Shown here: one piece after another, positions 1 to 8,311 of the stretch | Layout: each line of letters starts with the position of its first letter | How positions within the stretch are numbered: the stretch's first letter is position 1 | The notes under the pieces: generated by a model | The model's database searches: none | Seen by the model: only the letters and a program-made list of their open reading frames with translations | Told to the model about the DNA's origin: nothing | Position numbers and translations under genes: made by a program | Source of the DNA: Prochlorococcus sp. AG-459-E08 | GTDB lineage: Bacteria; Cyanobacteriota; Cyanobacteriia; PCC-6307; Cyanobiaceae | Assembly (NCBI GenBank): GCA_003209425.1 | Contig: QCRB01000003.1 | Location: forward strand, 1 to 64,000 | Direction of reading: 5' to 3' | Length of the DNA: 64,000 nt

Positions 1-87
1 ATATTCAAAAGGACTTTATATCCATTAATGAATATTTTTAGATTTCCTTTTTTAATAGTGTTTAATGAGTTAGAAGAAAATTTTTTT

Positions 88-357
88 ATGAATCGGAAAA
101 AGTTAAAATTTAATAATTTAATTAATACTCTATTTTTTTTTGCAGGTTTATCTATTGGTATTTTTTTGATTTGGCCTGGGATATTGAAAAGTGAAAATCG
201 AAGATGTTTCTACAAGATCATAGAAGACGGAAGTGATGGGAAAGTATCAGTAGGAACAATTTTATCTATAGACCCTAATAGCCTATTAAAGATAAATAAT
301 GCCAAAAACATATATGGTAAGGTTCTAAGAATTGGTGATTATTGCTTCAGGAAATAA
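88..357 (+). CDS. hypothetical single-pass membrane protein
   Basis: Unrecognised protein of 89 residues. The chosen ATG gives a short lysine-rich N-terminus followed by one hydrophobic helix at about residues 11-31, then a soluble C-terminal domain with two cysteines, ending in Arg-Lys. An in-frame ATG 60 bases upstream at 28 would add 20 mostly hydrophobic residues; I prefer 88 because Lys/Arg residues right before the helix look like a normal signal anchor. The next gene begins 2 bases after the stop, so the two are probably co-transcribed. The C-terminal part probably lies on the outer side of a membrane, but this is inference only. Confidence 0.6.
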   Translation: MNRKKLKFNNLINTLFFFAGLSIGIFLIWPGILKSENRRCFYKIIEDGSDGKVSVGTILSIDPNSLLKINNAKNIYGKVLRIGDYCFRK

Positions 358-359
358 GA

Positions 360-701
360 ATGAAATTCAATTCAAATATAAATCTCCCACAAAAAAGTGT
401 CTTCGGATTTGAAATCTTATCTTCTTTACAGTCTTCAATATCTTGCTACTTTCTTTTAGTAATAGGAAGATTTTTAAATCCGTTATTCGGATTTGAGCAA
501 ATTCAAATAATAACGGGTTCATTGTTTAATATTGTTTTGAACATAAGCATAATCATTTTAACGATCAATCTTATTATTAAAAGAAAGCAACTACCAAAAA
601 TACAATTTATTTTTTTAAATTCATTACTGTTTATTTATTTACCAATAGCGTTTTACTTTATTTTTAATTATGCAAAAATTTTGATGTTTGTCTGGTTTTA
701 A
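360..701 (+). CDS. hypothetical multi-pass membrane protein
   Basis: Small hydrophobic protein of 113 residues with about three predicted membrane segments (roughly 25-45, 52-75 and 83-113). The ATG at 360 is preceded by an AGGA ribosome-binding sequence at about 348-351, which supports this start over an in-frame upstream codon at 342. It lies 2 bases after the preceding gene and probably shares its transcript. I recognise no family; there are no obvious catalytic motifs. Confidence 0.6.
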   Translation: MKFNSNINLPQKSVFGFEILSSLQSSISCYFLLVIGRFLNPLFGFEQIQIITGSLFNIVLNISIIILTINLIIKRKQLPKIQFIFLNSLLFIYLPIAFYFIFNYAKILMFVWF

Positions 702-789
702 AACTTTTTCTTATAATTCTTGATTAAATTTAGATCATATACAAATTTTTTAGATAAATAAAAATTTTTCCTTAGATTAATAATTAATA

Positions 790-1047
790 TCAGAATAGAT
801 TTTGTTGTGTTAATTTTTTACAATATTCACCCACGAATTTAACCTCAACCTTAGTCGTTAAGGCTGCCTCTTGTTTAAATAAAGTAGATAATTCTTTATC
901 ATTTAAAAAAGCTTTCATTTTCGCACAAGCTCTTAAATCAGAATCATACTTTGCCGATTCTTTTAGACTGCCTGAAATTGAAAACAAGAAATATCCAATA
1001 ATCGCTAATAGAAAAATTGTTAGGTTTTTCTCAAAAATTTTATTCAT
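790..1047 (-). CDS. hypothetical membrane-anchored small protein
   Basis: Protein of 85 residues with one hydrophobic N-terminal helix (about 9-25) and a soluble, mostly helical remainder carrying two cysteines (Cys41 and Cys76). That arrangement is compatible with a periplasmic or lumenal domain held by a signal anchor, possibly with a disulfide. No family was recognised. It is separated from both neighbours by short AT-rich spacers and stands alone on the minus strand, downstream of the desaturase-like gene. Confidence 0.55.
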   Translation of the reverse strand: MNKIFEKNLTIFLLAIIGYFLFSISGSLKESAKYDSDLRACAKMKAFLNDKELSTLFKQEAALTTKVEVKFVGEYCKKLTQQNLF

Positions 1048-1147
1048 ATTTTATAATTATTTTTTAGGAAAGATAATCCCAATAATCAAATTAATTGTAA
1101 TAGTTTAGGTCCCTTAAAATTAAGTATTTTGTATTTACTTTCAATAT

Positions 1148-2311
1148 TTATACAAAAACTTTTCTGAATCTTTTAGTTAATTTTACTATTGGTAAAATAC
1201 CCCAAGAATACAAAGGATGATATTTATTGTAATCTGTGTTGGTAACCCCATAAGAAGTTATATTTTTTAAATGTGTTTCATCTAGATAGGTACCAAATAG
1301 TTTATCCCAAATACAGAAGACGCCTCCAAAATTCTTATCATAGTGTTCCTCAGTATTTGAATGATGAATCCAGTGCAGAGAGGGGCTTAGCAAAAACAAG
1401 GAAAATGGTCTAGGATAGATAATTTTAAAAGAAGAATGTCCAGCAATATTACTGATTTGACCTAAAGTTCCCCAAATTACAGAAAGGATAAAAGGGAAAA
1501 AATTTCCTATTGATAAATAATGAGAAATTGAAAAGCCAGCAAAAGCACTAATTGAGAAATAAAAAGGAAATAAAACAATCTTTGGGATAAGTCCATCCAA
1601 AACAGAAAATCTTTTTCCATTTAAGATGTTCATCTCTGTAGCGGAATGATGTAATTCATGGAAATCCCATAAAAATTGATTCATATGGGAAATTCTATGG
1701 TCAAAGTAAAACCAAAAATCCATGAATAAAATTCCTAAAATAAATAATAAAGTACTTCCCATTATGGAAGAGGGCAAAACAAAATATTGCTTAATTAAAG
1801 AATCAAACCAGCTATACGCACTCGCAGAAAATGTAGATAATCCAAATGTTAATGTCCCTATAATGAATGGAATTTTTCTTACGAAAGTATAAAGAAAAAA
1901 ATACCAAACATCTGCATATTTTTCTTCTGAGTCAACCATTTTACCCAAGCTAGTATTAGTGAATCTCTCCCTTAAATTCTTTCCTTTTGTTATTACTTCA
2001 AAAGTAGTTATAAGTGAAACTGGGAAAATAAAATCAATATATTTGAATGGAAACTTAATAATTTCTTTTAATGAAATTTCACTGAAAAATGAAGTAAAAC
2101 TATCAATGATATTTGTATCTAAGAGGGGTATGTTTTCTGGTACTTCATTAAGTTTCAGAATTTCATTACCTGTATCCTTAGAGAATATATCTAAATAACT
2201 TCTCATGAAATATGCACTAACTAAAGAACAGGCAAGAAAAAGAAGAATCCAACCATTTTTTTTTATAAGTTTGTCCAAATTAAGAAATACTTTTTGATGT
2301 ATTCCTTCCAT
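1148..2311 (-). CDS. sterol desaturase / fatty acid hydroxylase family membrane protein
   Basis: Membrane-bound di-iron oxygenase of 387 residues. The three histidine clusters that bind the two irons are visible: HRISH at 205-209, HELHH at 218-222 and HWIHH at 313-317, with another His at 323. Several hydrophobic stretches (about 21-40, 92-105, 135-160, 186-204, 245-285) embed it in a membrane. Family members hydroxylate or desaturate sterols, fatty acids or carotenoids. Prochlorococcus is not known to make sterols, so a lipid or carotenoid substrate is more likely. The N-terminal ~90 residues precede the usual family core. Family assignment is secure; the substrate is unknown. Confidence 0.85.
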   Translation of the reverse strand: MEGIHQKVFLNLDKLIKKNGWILLFLACSLVSAYFMRSYLDIFSKDTGNEILKLNEVPENIPLLDTNIIDSFTSFFSEISLKEIIKFPFKYIDFIFPVSLITTFEVITKGKNLRERFTNTSLGKMVDSEEKYADVWYFFLYTFVRKIPFIIGTLTFGLSTFSASAYSWFDSLIKQYFVLPSSIMGSTLLFILGILFMDFWFYFDHRISHMNQFLWDFHELHHSATEMNILNGKRFSVLDGLIPKIVLFPFYFSISAFAGFSISHYLSIGNFFPFILSVIWGTLGQISNIAGHSSFKIIYPRPFSLFLLSPSLHWIHHSNTEEHYDKNFGGVFCIWDKLFGTYLDETHLKNITSYGVTNTDYNKYHPLYSWGILPIVKLTKRFRKVFV

Positions 2312-2546
2312 TACAATTTTTTCAATATTTATAATTTATTTTATAGAAAAAAAACGTAAATTGTAATTTTTTTTTGAGAAATCATTTAATCCCAAATGAA
2401 TGTGTACTGAATTTGTTGACAAACGTGTCTATTAAAGGCAAATATAATTATTTAAATCGTCATTTTTAAAGAAAATTCCTCTCTTAGACAAGTTTCTTAA
2501 AATAAATTTTTAATCTTTGAATTTATAGACTATGACTAATTTCTTA

Positions 2547-2555
2547 TGTTATAGT
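2547..2555 (+). promoter_or_regulatory. candidate extended -10 promoter element of tRNA-Ser
   Basis: The sequence TGTTATAGT matches an extended -10 element (TG, one base, then a TATAAT-like hexamer). It lies about 30 bases before the tRNA-Ser gene, leaving a leader of roughly 25 bases. No good -35 hexamer sits at the right distance. Inferred from sequence only. Confidence 0.35.
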
Positions 2556-2586
2556 TTTGAAGTTCAACAAAACTGAATAGCCCTTT

Positions 2587-2673
2587 GGAGGGGTGGTCGA
2601 GTGGTTTAAGGCTCTAGTCTTGAAAACTAGCGTGTCTGCAAGGGCACCGTGGGTTCGAATCCCACCCCCTCCG
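2587..2673 (+). tRNA. tRNA-Ser (anticodon UGA)
   Basis: An 87-base class II tRNA. The acceptor stem GGAGGGG pairs with CCCCTCC, followed by discriminator G as usual for tRNA-Ser. The anticodon stem-loop around CTTGAAA gives anticodon TGA (UGA), reading UCN/UCA serine codons. A long variable arm follows, and the T arm contains GGGTTCGAATCCC. CCA is not encoded. The flanks are small hypothetical genes; I see no second copy of the 3' end that would mark an integrated island. Confidence 0.97.
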
Positions 2674-2696
2674 TTCTACTAAACTAATTTAATTAA

Positions 2697-2753
2697 ACCA
2701 AATAAAATAAACGCCTTTTTAGTTCGTCATTGTTAAAATGGGTTTTATTTGGT
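2697..2753 (+). repeat. 11-bp perfect inverted repeat in front of a small gene
   Basis: ACCAAATAAAA at 2697-2707 is exactly complementary to TTTTATTTGGT at 2743-2753, enclosing a 35-base loop. The right arm ends two bases before the ATG of the next gene. As RNA it could form a hairpin over the translation start or help end the tRNA transcript. Function is unproven. Confidence 0.4.
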
Positions 2754-2755
2754 AA

Positions 2756-2956
2756 ATGAGCAAAGGATTCGCTACAGAAGATTCAATATCAAAAAAATCT
2801 GCAAAAAAAGTTATCTCAAATGAACCTCAAGGTAGATTAATATCTTGGTCACCTTGGCCACCTGCTAATTTTCAAACAAGATATCCTGCTTTCCCTTTTG
2901 TTCTTACAATATTGATCATAGTAATCGGGCAATGGTATCTATCTCTCCTAAGATAA
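2756..2956 (+). CDS. hypothetical small membrane protein
   Basis: Protein of 66 residues: a basic, serine-rich N-terminal half, a Trp/Pro-rich patch at about 31-37 and a single C-terminal hydrophobic helix at about 46-62 ending in Leu-Leu-Arg. This layout suggests a tail-anchored or single-pass membrane protein. No family was recognised. The start codon follows a perfect inverted repeat, so translation could depend on RNA structure. It stands alone downstream of tRNA-Ser. Confidence 0.6.
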   Translation: MSKGFATEDSISKKSAKKVISNEPQGRLISWSPWPPANFQTRYPAFPFVLTILIIVIGQWYLSLLR

Positions 2957-3010
2957 CTAAACATGTTTTTTGTCTTTAAATTTCAGAAAAATTCAGTTTG
3001 AGAATTTATT

Positions 3011-3595
3011 TTGTTTTTTTCAATTTTATTATTAGCCCATCTTCAGGCGGCAATAATCCCAATATTATTAGGAATTAGATCGATCAAAAAATTTAAACAC
3101 ATTCGCAAGAACGAATTTATACCTTTCGGCTTTATTTTTTTAGGATTAGCATCGATTTCTGAAATGTTAGATCATACCCAAACATCTTGGATTTATGTAG
3201 ATCATTCCTCTTTATTTAATTGGTTATTTTATTCTTTCCTATCTTTAGGTCTAACATGTTTATCAATATCAGCTATAAAAAATAAATTTATTCAAAAAAC
3301 TAATTTTTGCATTTCTTTATGTTCAATAATCTCATATTTTTTATTTGATAAAACTATTGCTCTGCTTTTTCAAGTAATAATAAGTATCTTTCTAATTATA
3401 AATTGGCAAAGAGTTTTTAAAGATTGGCTTTTTATCCTTTACCCAATATTTGGTATTTTTTTTACGACTTTCTTTGGAACAAGGCTCTCAATTAGTGGCG
3501 ATCAATTTTGGCATATTTTAATAGGACCATCTGGAACAATTAGCGTTCTTACTTTTTATTTAGTATTGAAGAGATCGGTTAAAAAATTTACTTAA
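3011..3595 (+). CDS. hypothetical multi-pass membrane protein
   Basis: Protein of 194 residues with about six hydrophobic segments covering most of its length. A conserved-looking acidic/His patch (LDHTQTSW, then VDHSS, about residues 55-70) lies between early helices. It starts at a TTG codon; no upstream ATG in frame keeps the hydrophobic N-terminus. No family was recognised. The next gene starts 7 bases after the stop, so the two may be co-transcribed. Confidence 0.55.
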   Translation: MFFSILLLAHLQAAIIPILLGIRSIKKFKHIRKNEFIPFGFIFLGLASISEMLDHTQTSWIYVDHSSLFNWLFYSFLSLGLTCLSISAIKNKFIQKTNFCISLCSIISYFLFDKTIALLFQVIISIFLIINWQRVFKDWLFILYPIFGIFFTTFFGTRLSISGDQFWHILIGPSGTISVLTFYLVLKRSVKKFT

Positions 3596-3602
3596 GATTC
3601 TT

Positions 3603-3932
3603 ATGAAAATATTTGTATTTTTAAGTTTTATATTGTGCTTAGTCACAATAATCTCTCCAGTTGAAATCTTTGCCGATACGGCACTTGATGTTTACATGAA
3701 TGATTTTTATTCTAAATCGAATGAAGCTAGCCAGATTCTTAAAGAAATCGAAAATAGTCTAAAAGAGGGGTCAAGAAAAAAAGTATGCTCTAAGCAAAGA
3801 GAGGCAGCAAGATTAGGTCTTTTAGCTAATAAATCATTAATTAAGGCTTTTGAAGTAGAGGGAGCTAATCCACCAATGCAAGCGATAAAGGCAAGTCAAC
3901 AAAGATGGGAATCTATTCTGAATGAGTGCTGA
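3603..3932 (+). CDS. hypothetical secreted protein
   Basis: Protein of 109 residues with a typical signal peptide: Lys2, a hydrophobic core at about 4-20, and a probable cleavage site after Ile-Phe-Ala at residue 24. The mature part is helical and charged and has two cysteines (Cys62 and the last residue, Cys109) that could form a disulfide outside the cytoplasm. No family was recognised. It closely follows the membrane protein upstream and is likely exported to the periplasm or thylakoid lumen. Confidence 0.65.
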   Translation: MKIFVFLSFILCLVTIISPVEIFADTALDVYMNDFYSKSNEASQILKEIENSLKEGSRKKVCSKQREAARLGLLANKSLIKAFEVEGANPPMQAIKASQQRWESILNEC

Positions 3933-3959
3933 AGAAAGTCAGTAAATCTATAAATCCTT

Positions 3960-4394
3960 TTAAATTTGCATTCTTACTGATTTACTAATTAAGGGAATTT
4001 CAGGTTCAACTCCATAAATGCATTGAGAAATCGAATAAATAAAAATACATAGTGTAAATATAAAAATTATTGAGCCTAATTCAACTATGGGAAATATTCT
4101 CAAGAGATATGAAATTATTATCAAAGCAATATCAATAAGTAATGCTTGGCATGCGTTATATCTAATGAAATAGGGAACATTTGGATTTCTTACTAATCCA
4201 GCAAACAAAATTATAAATAATAAAAAACTACCAAAAGGCAAAGATTTTTCAATTATTGCTATCGGGAAAGTTAGAAATAATAGTATTTTTAAAAATGAAT
4301 ATTTATAGAACAAATAATATCCAAAAGGTATTGATGCCTTTAATGGCAAAGTATACAAAAATACTGATGCGAGTCTCTGGAATATCTGATTCAA
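3960..4394 (-). CDS. Tic20 family protein (Ycf60-like)
   Basis: Membrane protein of 144 residues with four hydrophobic segments. The stretch VPYFIRYNACQALLIDI (about 84-100) is the recognisable signature of the Tic20/Ycf60 family, whose plant members form part of the chloroplast inner-envelope protein import channel. The role of cyanobacterial members is not established; a membrane transport or assembly function is usual speculation. Convergent with the secreted-protein gene. Length fits the family. Confidence 0.8.
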   Translation of the reverse strand: MNQIFQRLASVFLYTLPLKASIPFGYYLFYKYSFLKILLFLTFPIAIIEKSLPFGSFLLFIILFAGLVRNPNVPYFIRYNACQALLIDIALIIISYLLRIFPIVELGSIIFIFTLCIFIYSISQCIYGVEPEIPLISKSVRMQI

Positions 4395-4527
4395 TATATT
4401 ATTTAAATTTTGTATTCATATTTTAGCCTAATTTTTCTGAACTTAATAAATGACTTAGCTTCGAAAAAATCAACTTTGGCAGATGGTTATTAAATATTAG
4501 ATAATTGATTAAGGTTCATAATTCAAA

Positions 4528-4917
4528 ATGCGTATTCTACATACAATGTTGAGGGTTGGAGATTTAGATAAATCCATTGATTTCTACGTCAATAGATTAG
4601 GAATGAATTTATTAAGAAAAAAGGATTACCCTCATGGAAAATTCACTTTGGCATTTGTTGGTTATGGCTCAGAAAAAGAAAACACAGTAATTGAATTAAC
4701 TTATAACTGGGACAAAAAGTCTGAAGACTATGAGCTTGGTGATAAATATGGTCATATAGCTATTGGAGTAAAAGATATTCATTTAATTTGCCAAGGATTA
4801 GAAAATAATGGATGCAAAGTAACAACCAAACCTAAAACAATGAAAAACAGTACTACTGTCTTGGCTTTTGTTGAGGATCCTGATGGATATAAAATTGAAC
4901 TTATTGAAAGAGATTAA
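4528..4917 (+). CDS. gloA: lactoylglutathione lyase (glyoxalase I)
   Basis: Detoxifies methylglyoxal by converting its glutathione hemithioacetal to S-lactoylglutathione. The 129 residues form two beta-alpha-beta-beta-beta glyoxalase modules. All four metal ligands are present at almost the same positions as in the E. coli enzyme: His5, Glu56, His76 and Glu124. The opening [19 protein letters not shown] is a classic GloA N-terminus, so the ATG is well supported. It is monocistronic, between Tic20 on the other strand and an AT-rich spacer of about 280 bases. Confidence 0.93.
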   Translation: MRILHTMLRVGDLDKSIDFYVNRLGMNLLRKKDYPHGKFTLAFVGYGSEKENTVIELTYNWDKKSEDYELGDKYGHIAIGVKDIHLICQGLENNGCKVTTKPKTMKNSTTVLAFVEDPDGYKIELIERD

Positions 4918-5129
4918 AAGTTCAAAAGTCTCTAATTAAATAAACAAATAACTAAAATAAAAAATAATTTAAAAGATTCAATTATCTAATAAATCCATAT
5001 CCAACTACCGAAAAAAATACTTATAAAACAATCCTGGATAGACTCTAAAGTTTAAAGTGTTCAATAACATTATTTCTAATATTCCAGATCAAAACAAAAA
5101 AAACTTAAAACTTTATATAATGTATATTA

Positions 5130-5165
5130 AATCTATATAGATTATATAGACAATCTATTTAGATT
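5130..5165. promoter_or_regulatory. tandem palindromes, candidate operator of the RHH gene
   Basis: AATCTATATAGATT at 5130-5143 is a perfect 14-base palindrome. AATCTATTTAGATT at 5152-5165 is a second copy, differing only at one of the two central bases. Starts are exactly 22 bases apart, two turns of DNA, and the second ends 30 bases before the ATG of a gene for a ribbon-helix-helix-like protein. RHH repressors commonly bind tandem palindromes in their own promoter, so this is a plausible autoregulatory operator. Binding is inferred. Confidence 0.5.
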
Positions 5166-5195
5166 AAATTATTATATAGTTATCGCATAAAACTT

Positions 5196-5693
5196 ATGCC
5201 TAGTAATTGGTCTAAAATAAGAGATGAATGGCTTGATAAAACGGCCATTGCGAAAGATGATGCTAAATGGGCATTAGAAGCTTTAATTAATTCTGAAGAA
5301 GAGTTATTTGAAATAGAGCAGAAAATAAAGAATAAAGAGGACGCTATAAGCCAAGTAAAATTTTTGAAGAAAAAGGTTAAAGAAACTATTTCCTCTAAAG
5401 AAATTAGTCTCGATGATATTGCATTAAATACTTCAAATTCAAACAAAGTGCAGATCTCAGTACCATCAAACCTTACTTATCTTTTGAAAGTTTGGGCAGC
5501 AGCAGAAGGAAGAGATCTATCAAGTGTTGCTTTTCAATGTTTAGAAACTGGTATAAGAGAAATGAAAAGCAAAGGTTCAATACCTTCAGTAGCAGTAAAT
5601 AGATATGACTCGGCCTGTCAAAAGAGGATTGCACTAGCAGAAGTAAACAATCTATTGGAGAAATACGAATTAGCTCAGGATGAAATCAAATAA
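5196..5693 (+). CDS. putative ribbon-helix-helix DNA-binding protein with helical N-terminal domain
   Basis: Protein of 165 residues. The first ~70 are charged and probably coiled-coil. Residues 84-124 read as a ribbon-helix-helix (CopG/Arc-like) fold: a short strand KVQISVP, then helix LTYLLKVWAAAEG, turn, and helix DLSSVAFQCLETGIREM. A helical tail follows. RHH proteins bind DNA as dimers and often repress their own operon; tandem palindromes lie just upstream. The next gene starts 2 bases after the stop, giving a two-gene unit. Having the RHH in the middle rather than at the N-terminus is unusual for small antitoxins. The fold call is from pattern only. Confidence 0.6.
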   Translation: MPSNWSKIRDEWLDKTAIAKDDAKWALEALINSEEELFEIEQKIKNKEDAISQVKFLKKKVKETISSKEISLDDIALNTSNSNKVQISVPSNLTYLLKVWAAAEGRDLSSVAFQCLETGIREMKSKGSIPSVAVNRYDSACQKRIALAEVNNLLEKYELAQDEIK

Positions 5694-5695
5694 TT

Positions 5696-6088
5696 ATGAA
5701 TAACAGAAAAATCATTAAAGGATACAAAACATTAATATCATCAAGATTTAATGTAGATACTTTTGTAGATAAATACAAAGATGGAATAATTTATACTCTT
5801 TATTCTGATGAATTTAATTCACTTAAAGTTGGTTTTGCTGAAAATGATAAGGTTCTAGAAAAAAAATTATCAAGTGAAGCATTGATATTATTGGATATGA
5901 AAAAAGGCAAAAAGAAAGATCTTTGTTTATTAATAACCACTCTAAAAGAACTTGGTATCAAATATTCAGATAATTTTTATTTCAAATACTCAAGTTCTTT
6001 AATTAGACATTTATCAACTTTAGGTTGGCCTGTTGGAAGATCACTTTACAAGCAAAGAAAAATTAAAAAAGAACTTGTATGTGCATAA
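5696..6088 (+). CDS. hypothetical protein, possible degenerate GIY-YIG/T5orf172-like domain
   Basis: Basic protein of 130 residues, immediately downstream of the RHH-like gene and surely co-transcribed. Residues 30-58 (GIIYTLYSDE, then LKVGFAEND, then LEKKL) align by eye with the first strands of GIY-YIG/T5orf172 domains, and resemble the clearer example at 25363-25905 in this window. The expected catalytic Arg and Glu are not evident, so it may be inactive or a nucleic-acid-binding relative. The C-terminus is Lys/Arg-rich, consistent with nucleic acid binding. The domain call is tentative. Confidence 0.55.
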   Translation: MNNRKIIKGYKTLISSRFNVDTFVDKYKDGIIYTLYSDEFNSLKVGFAENDKVLEKKLSSEALILLDMKKGKKKDLCLLITTLKELGIKYSDNFYFKYSSSLIRHLSTLGWPVGRSLYKQRKIKKELVCA

Positions 6089-6090
6089 AT

Positions 6091-6564
6091 TCAAATGTAA
6101 TCGCACTCTAAAGTGTCTCTGGTATCTCTATTTGTGATTGGATTAGTTCCAGTGGCACTTTCACAAAATTTCCTAATAATATCTTTTGGTAAAAAAACAT
6201 TTGTGAAGTCTGCGCCTTGAATTTTTACATTTTCAAACTGTGTACTATAAGCGAATGAATCCTCTAAGTTAGTATTTGATAAATCTGTTCCATCTAAAAT
6301 AGCCGAGTCTAAAGTTACTTCTCTTAAATTGGAGTTACTTAAATTAGTATCTTTCAATTTAGCTCCATAAAGAGTAGCATTTTGGAGCTCACAATCTGAT
6401 AAATTTGCATCTTGTAAATCAGTTAAATAGAACGTTGCCCCTTTTAAATCAGATCCAGAAAAATCAGCTCCTATTAAGGATTGTTTACCATAATCCAATG
6501 CAGCGTAGCTTCTAGAAGGGAGAGTTAAAACAATCATTAAAACAGTTAAAATTATAAATCTCAT
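6091..6564 (-). CDS. secreted pentapeptide-repeat protein
   Basis: Protein of 157 residues. Residues 1-21 are a signal peptide with cleavage near Ser-Tyr-Ala. Residues 31-122 are about 18 tandem pentapeptides of the A(D/N)LXX type (for example ADFSG, SDLKG, ANLSD), which fold as a right-handed quadrilateral beta-helix. The C-terminal segment has two cysteines (Cys134 and Cys154) around a GTNPITNRDTRD sequence, an arrangement I associate with cyanobacterial thylakoid-lumen pentapeptide proteins. The biochemical role of these is unknown. Convergent with the preceding hypothetical gene, two bases apart. Confidence 0.85.
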   Translation of the reverse strand: MRFIILTVLMIVLTLPSRSYAALDYGKQSLIGADFSGSDLKGATFYLTDLQDANLSDCELQNATLYGAKLKDTNLSNSNLREVTLDSAILDGTDLSNTNLEDSFAYSTQFENVKIQGADFTNVFLPKDIIRKFCESATGTNPITNRDTRDTLECDYI

Positions 6565-6670
6565 TTTTTGAGTAATATTTCAATAAATTCTAACTTCTCA
6601 AGCTGAAATCTAAAAATTTATTATTAACTGAATGCTATATTTATTGAAATAACAAATCACAAACTAGGTT

Positions 6671-8311
6671 TTGGATATAAGTCCTTATGATGCAATTGTT
6701 GTTGGTTCTGGAGCTACTGGAGGAATAGCAGCACTTACATTGGCAGAGCAGGGGATAAAAGTTTTAGTTATAGAAGCAGGGCCTCAAATTAAGAGGCATG
6801 AAGCTACTAATAATGAGCCTAAAAGTACATTAAAAAGATTATCAGGAGTTTTAACAAAAAAACATACAAATCAATGCCAACATCCTGGTTATTGGAAAAA
6901 TAATCCTGACTTATATTCAAATGAATTGAAGCATCCATATGACTTTCCCCAAAAAAAGCCATTTCTTTGGACCCAAGGCAAACAATTTGGTGGGAGATCA
7001 TTAACGTGGGGAGGCATAACATTAAGACTTTCCTCAGAAGATTTTCAACCGGCTAAAAAAGACGGATTCGGACCAAACTGGCCTATTTCATACGATGAAC
7101 TATCCCCTCACTATGATTTCATTGAAAATTTATGTGGCATATATGGACGAAAAGATGACATTAAAGAAGTTCCAAACGGTAAATATAGTGGTGAAATACC
7201 TCTTACAGAAAACGAAAATATTTTTGGCAGCAAAGTTAAATCAAAATTAAACTATCCATTTATGCAATCAAGGGGATTTGACCGAAATTCATCAGTAAAA
7301 GATAAAAATTGGCCGAGATCCTCTAGTCTAGGAAGCACTTTTAAAAAAGCCATAGATACTGGGAATGTTCAAATAATTTCAAATCACCTAGTGGAATCTT
7401 TTGAGATTAACAAGATCACAGAGCTTGCATCAAAACTAAAGATTGTAAACTTAGAAAATGGACACAAAGAAGTATTGAATTGTGATTTAATTCTTCTTTG
7501 CGCATCAACAATTTCAACACTCAGAATACTACTGAACTCAGAATATAAATCAAATTCCTCAGGTTTTAAAGATAATTCTGGGAAATTAGGTAAATATCTT
7601 ATGGACCATATATCTATCTGTAGATTTTTTTCAGTCCCAAAAACAAATAACGCAGGAAAAACATTAGATAATACTCCCGATCTTTCAGGAGCAGGCAGCT
7701 TCTTTATTCCATTCGGTTCAAATTTACCAAAAATTGACGACATAAATTTCCATAGAGGTTATGGGATCTGGGGGGCAATTGATCGATTAGGGATACCTAA
7801 ATTTTTGCAAAAAGACATAAACAAATCCATTGGCTTTCTTATCGCCCATGGCGAAGTCCTTCCTAGAGAAAAAAACTCAGTTTCTCTCTCAAGAAAAACA
7901 GATGAATGGGGTATCCCAATTCCCTACATTGAATTCGAATGGAGCGAAAATGAGTTAAACATGGCTAAACATATGGAAAATACAATACGAAAATCAATCA
8001 CAGCTGCAAATGGAGAAATAAAAAATATTAATGAACTAATGAATATCCCAGTAGGGAGTTTTTTTACAAAAAATTTGATCGCATTTTCAGATAGTCCTCC
8101 TCCTCCAGGGTATTACATTCATGAAGTAGGGGGCGCACCAATGGGGATTAATGAAGAAAATAGCGTAGTTGATAAATTTAATAGATTATGGAGATGCAAG
8201 AATGTACTTGTACTAGATGGAGCATGCTGGCCCACATCATCTTGGCAAAGCCCCACACTCACGATGATGGCTTTGAGTAGAAGAGCCTGTTTAAATATTA
8301 AAAAGACTTAG
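6671..8311 (+). CDS. GMC family FAD-dependent oxidoreductase
   Basis: Flavoenzyme of the glucose-methanol-choline family, 546 residues. The ADP-binding loop GSGATGG is at 12-18 with the terminal acidic residue (VIEAG) at 34-38. A second FAD contact motif, GGRSLTWGG, is at 107-115. The C-terminal substrate domain has the conserved His in HEVGGAPMG (His484) and the final FAD motif NVLVLDGACWP. The start is TTG, because the Rossmann strand begins six residues later and no ATG lies upstream. The substrate (choline, sugar or alcohol) cannot be told. It overlaps the DUF2811 gene tail to tail by 14 bases. Confidence 0.88.
   Translation: MDISPYDAIVVGSGATGGIAALTLAEQGIKVLVIEAGPQIKRHEATNNEPKSTLKRLSGVLTKKHTNQCQHPGYWKNNPDLYSNELKHPYDFPQKKPFLWTQGKQFGGRSLTWGGITLRLSSEDFQPAKKDGFGPNWPISYDELSPHYDFIENLCGIYGRKDDIKEVPNGKYSGEIPLTENENIFGSKVKSKLNYPFMQSRGFDRNSSVKDKNWPRSSSLGSTFKKAIDTGNVQIISNHLVESFEINKITELASKLKIVNLENGHKEVLNCDLILLCASTISTLRILLNSEYKSNSSGFKDNSGKLGKYLMDHISICRFFSVPKTNNAGKTLDNTPDLSGAGSFFIPFGSNLPKIDDINFHRGYGIWGAIDRLGIPKFLQKDINKSIGFLIAHGEVLPREKNSVSLSRKTDEWGIPIPYIEFEWSENELNMAKHMENTIRKSITAANGEIKNINELMNIPVGSFFTKNLIAFSDSPPPPGYYIHEVGGAPMGINEENSVVDKFNRLWRCKNVLVLDGACWPTSSWQSPTLTMMALSRRACLNIKKT

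Noticed and set aside
2416..2448. TTGACA and TATAAT hexamers upstream of tRNA-Ser
   Set aside because: The spacing is 21 bases, too long for a standard sigma-70 type promoter, and it lies about 140 bases before the tRNA.
2587..2673. tRNA-Ser as an island attachment site
   Set aside because: I could not see a repeated copy of the tRNA 3' end in the window, and no integrase or phage gene is nearby.
6819..7022. Open frame on the minus strand inside the GMC oxidoreductase
   Set aside because: It lies fully within a convincing gene, has no family features and is a shadow of that gene's codon pattern.
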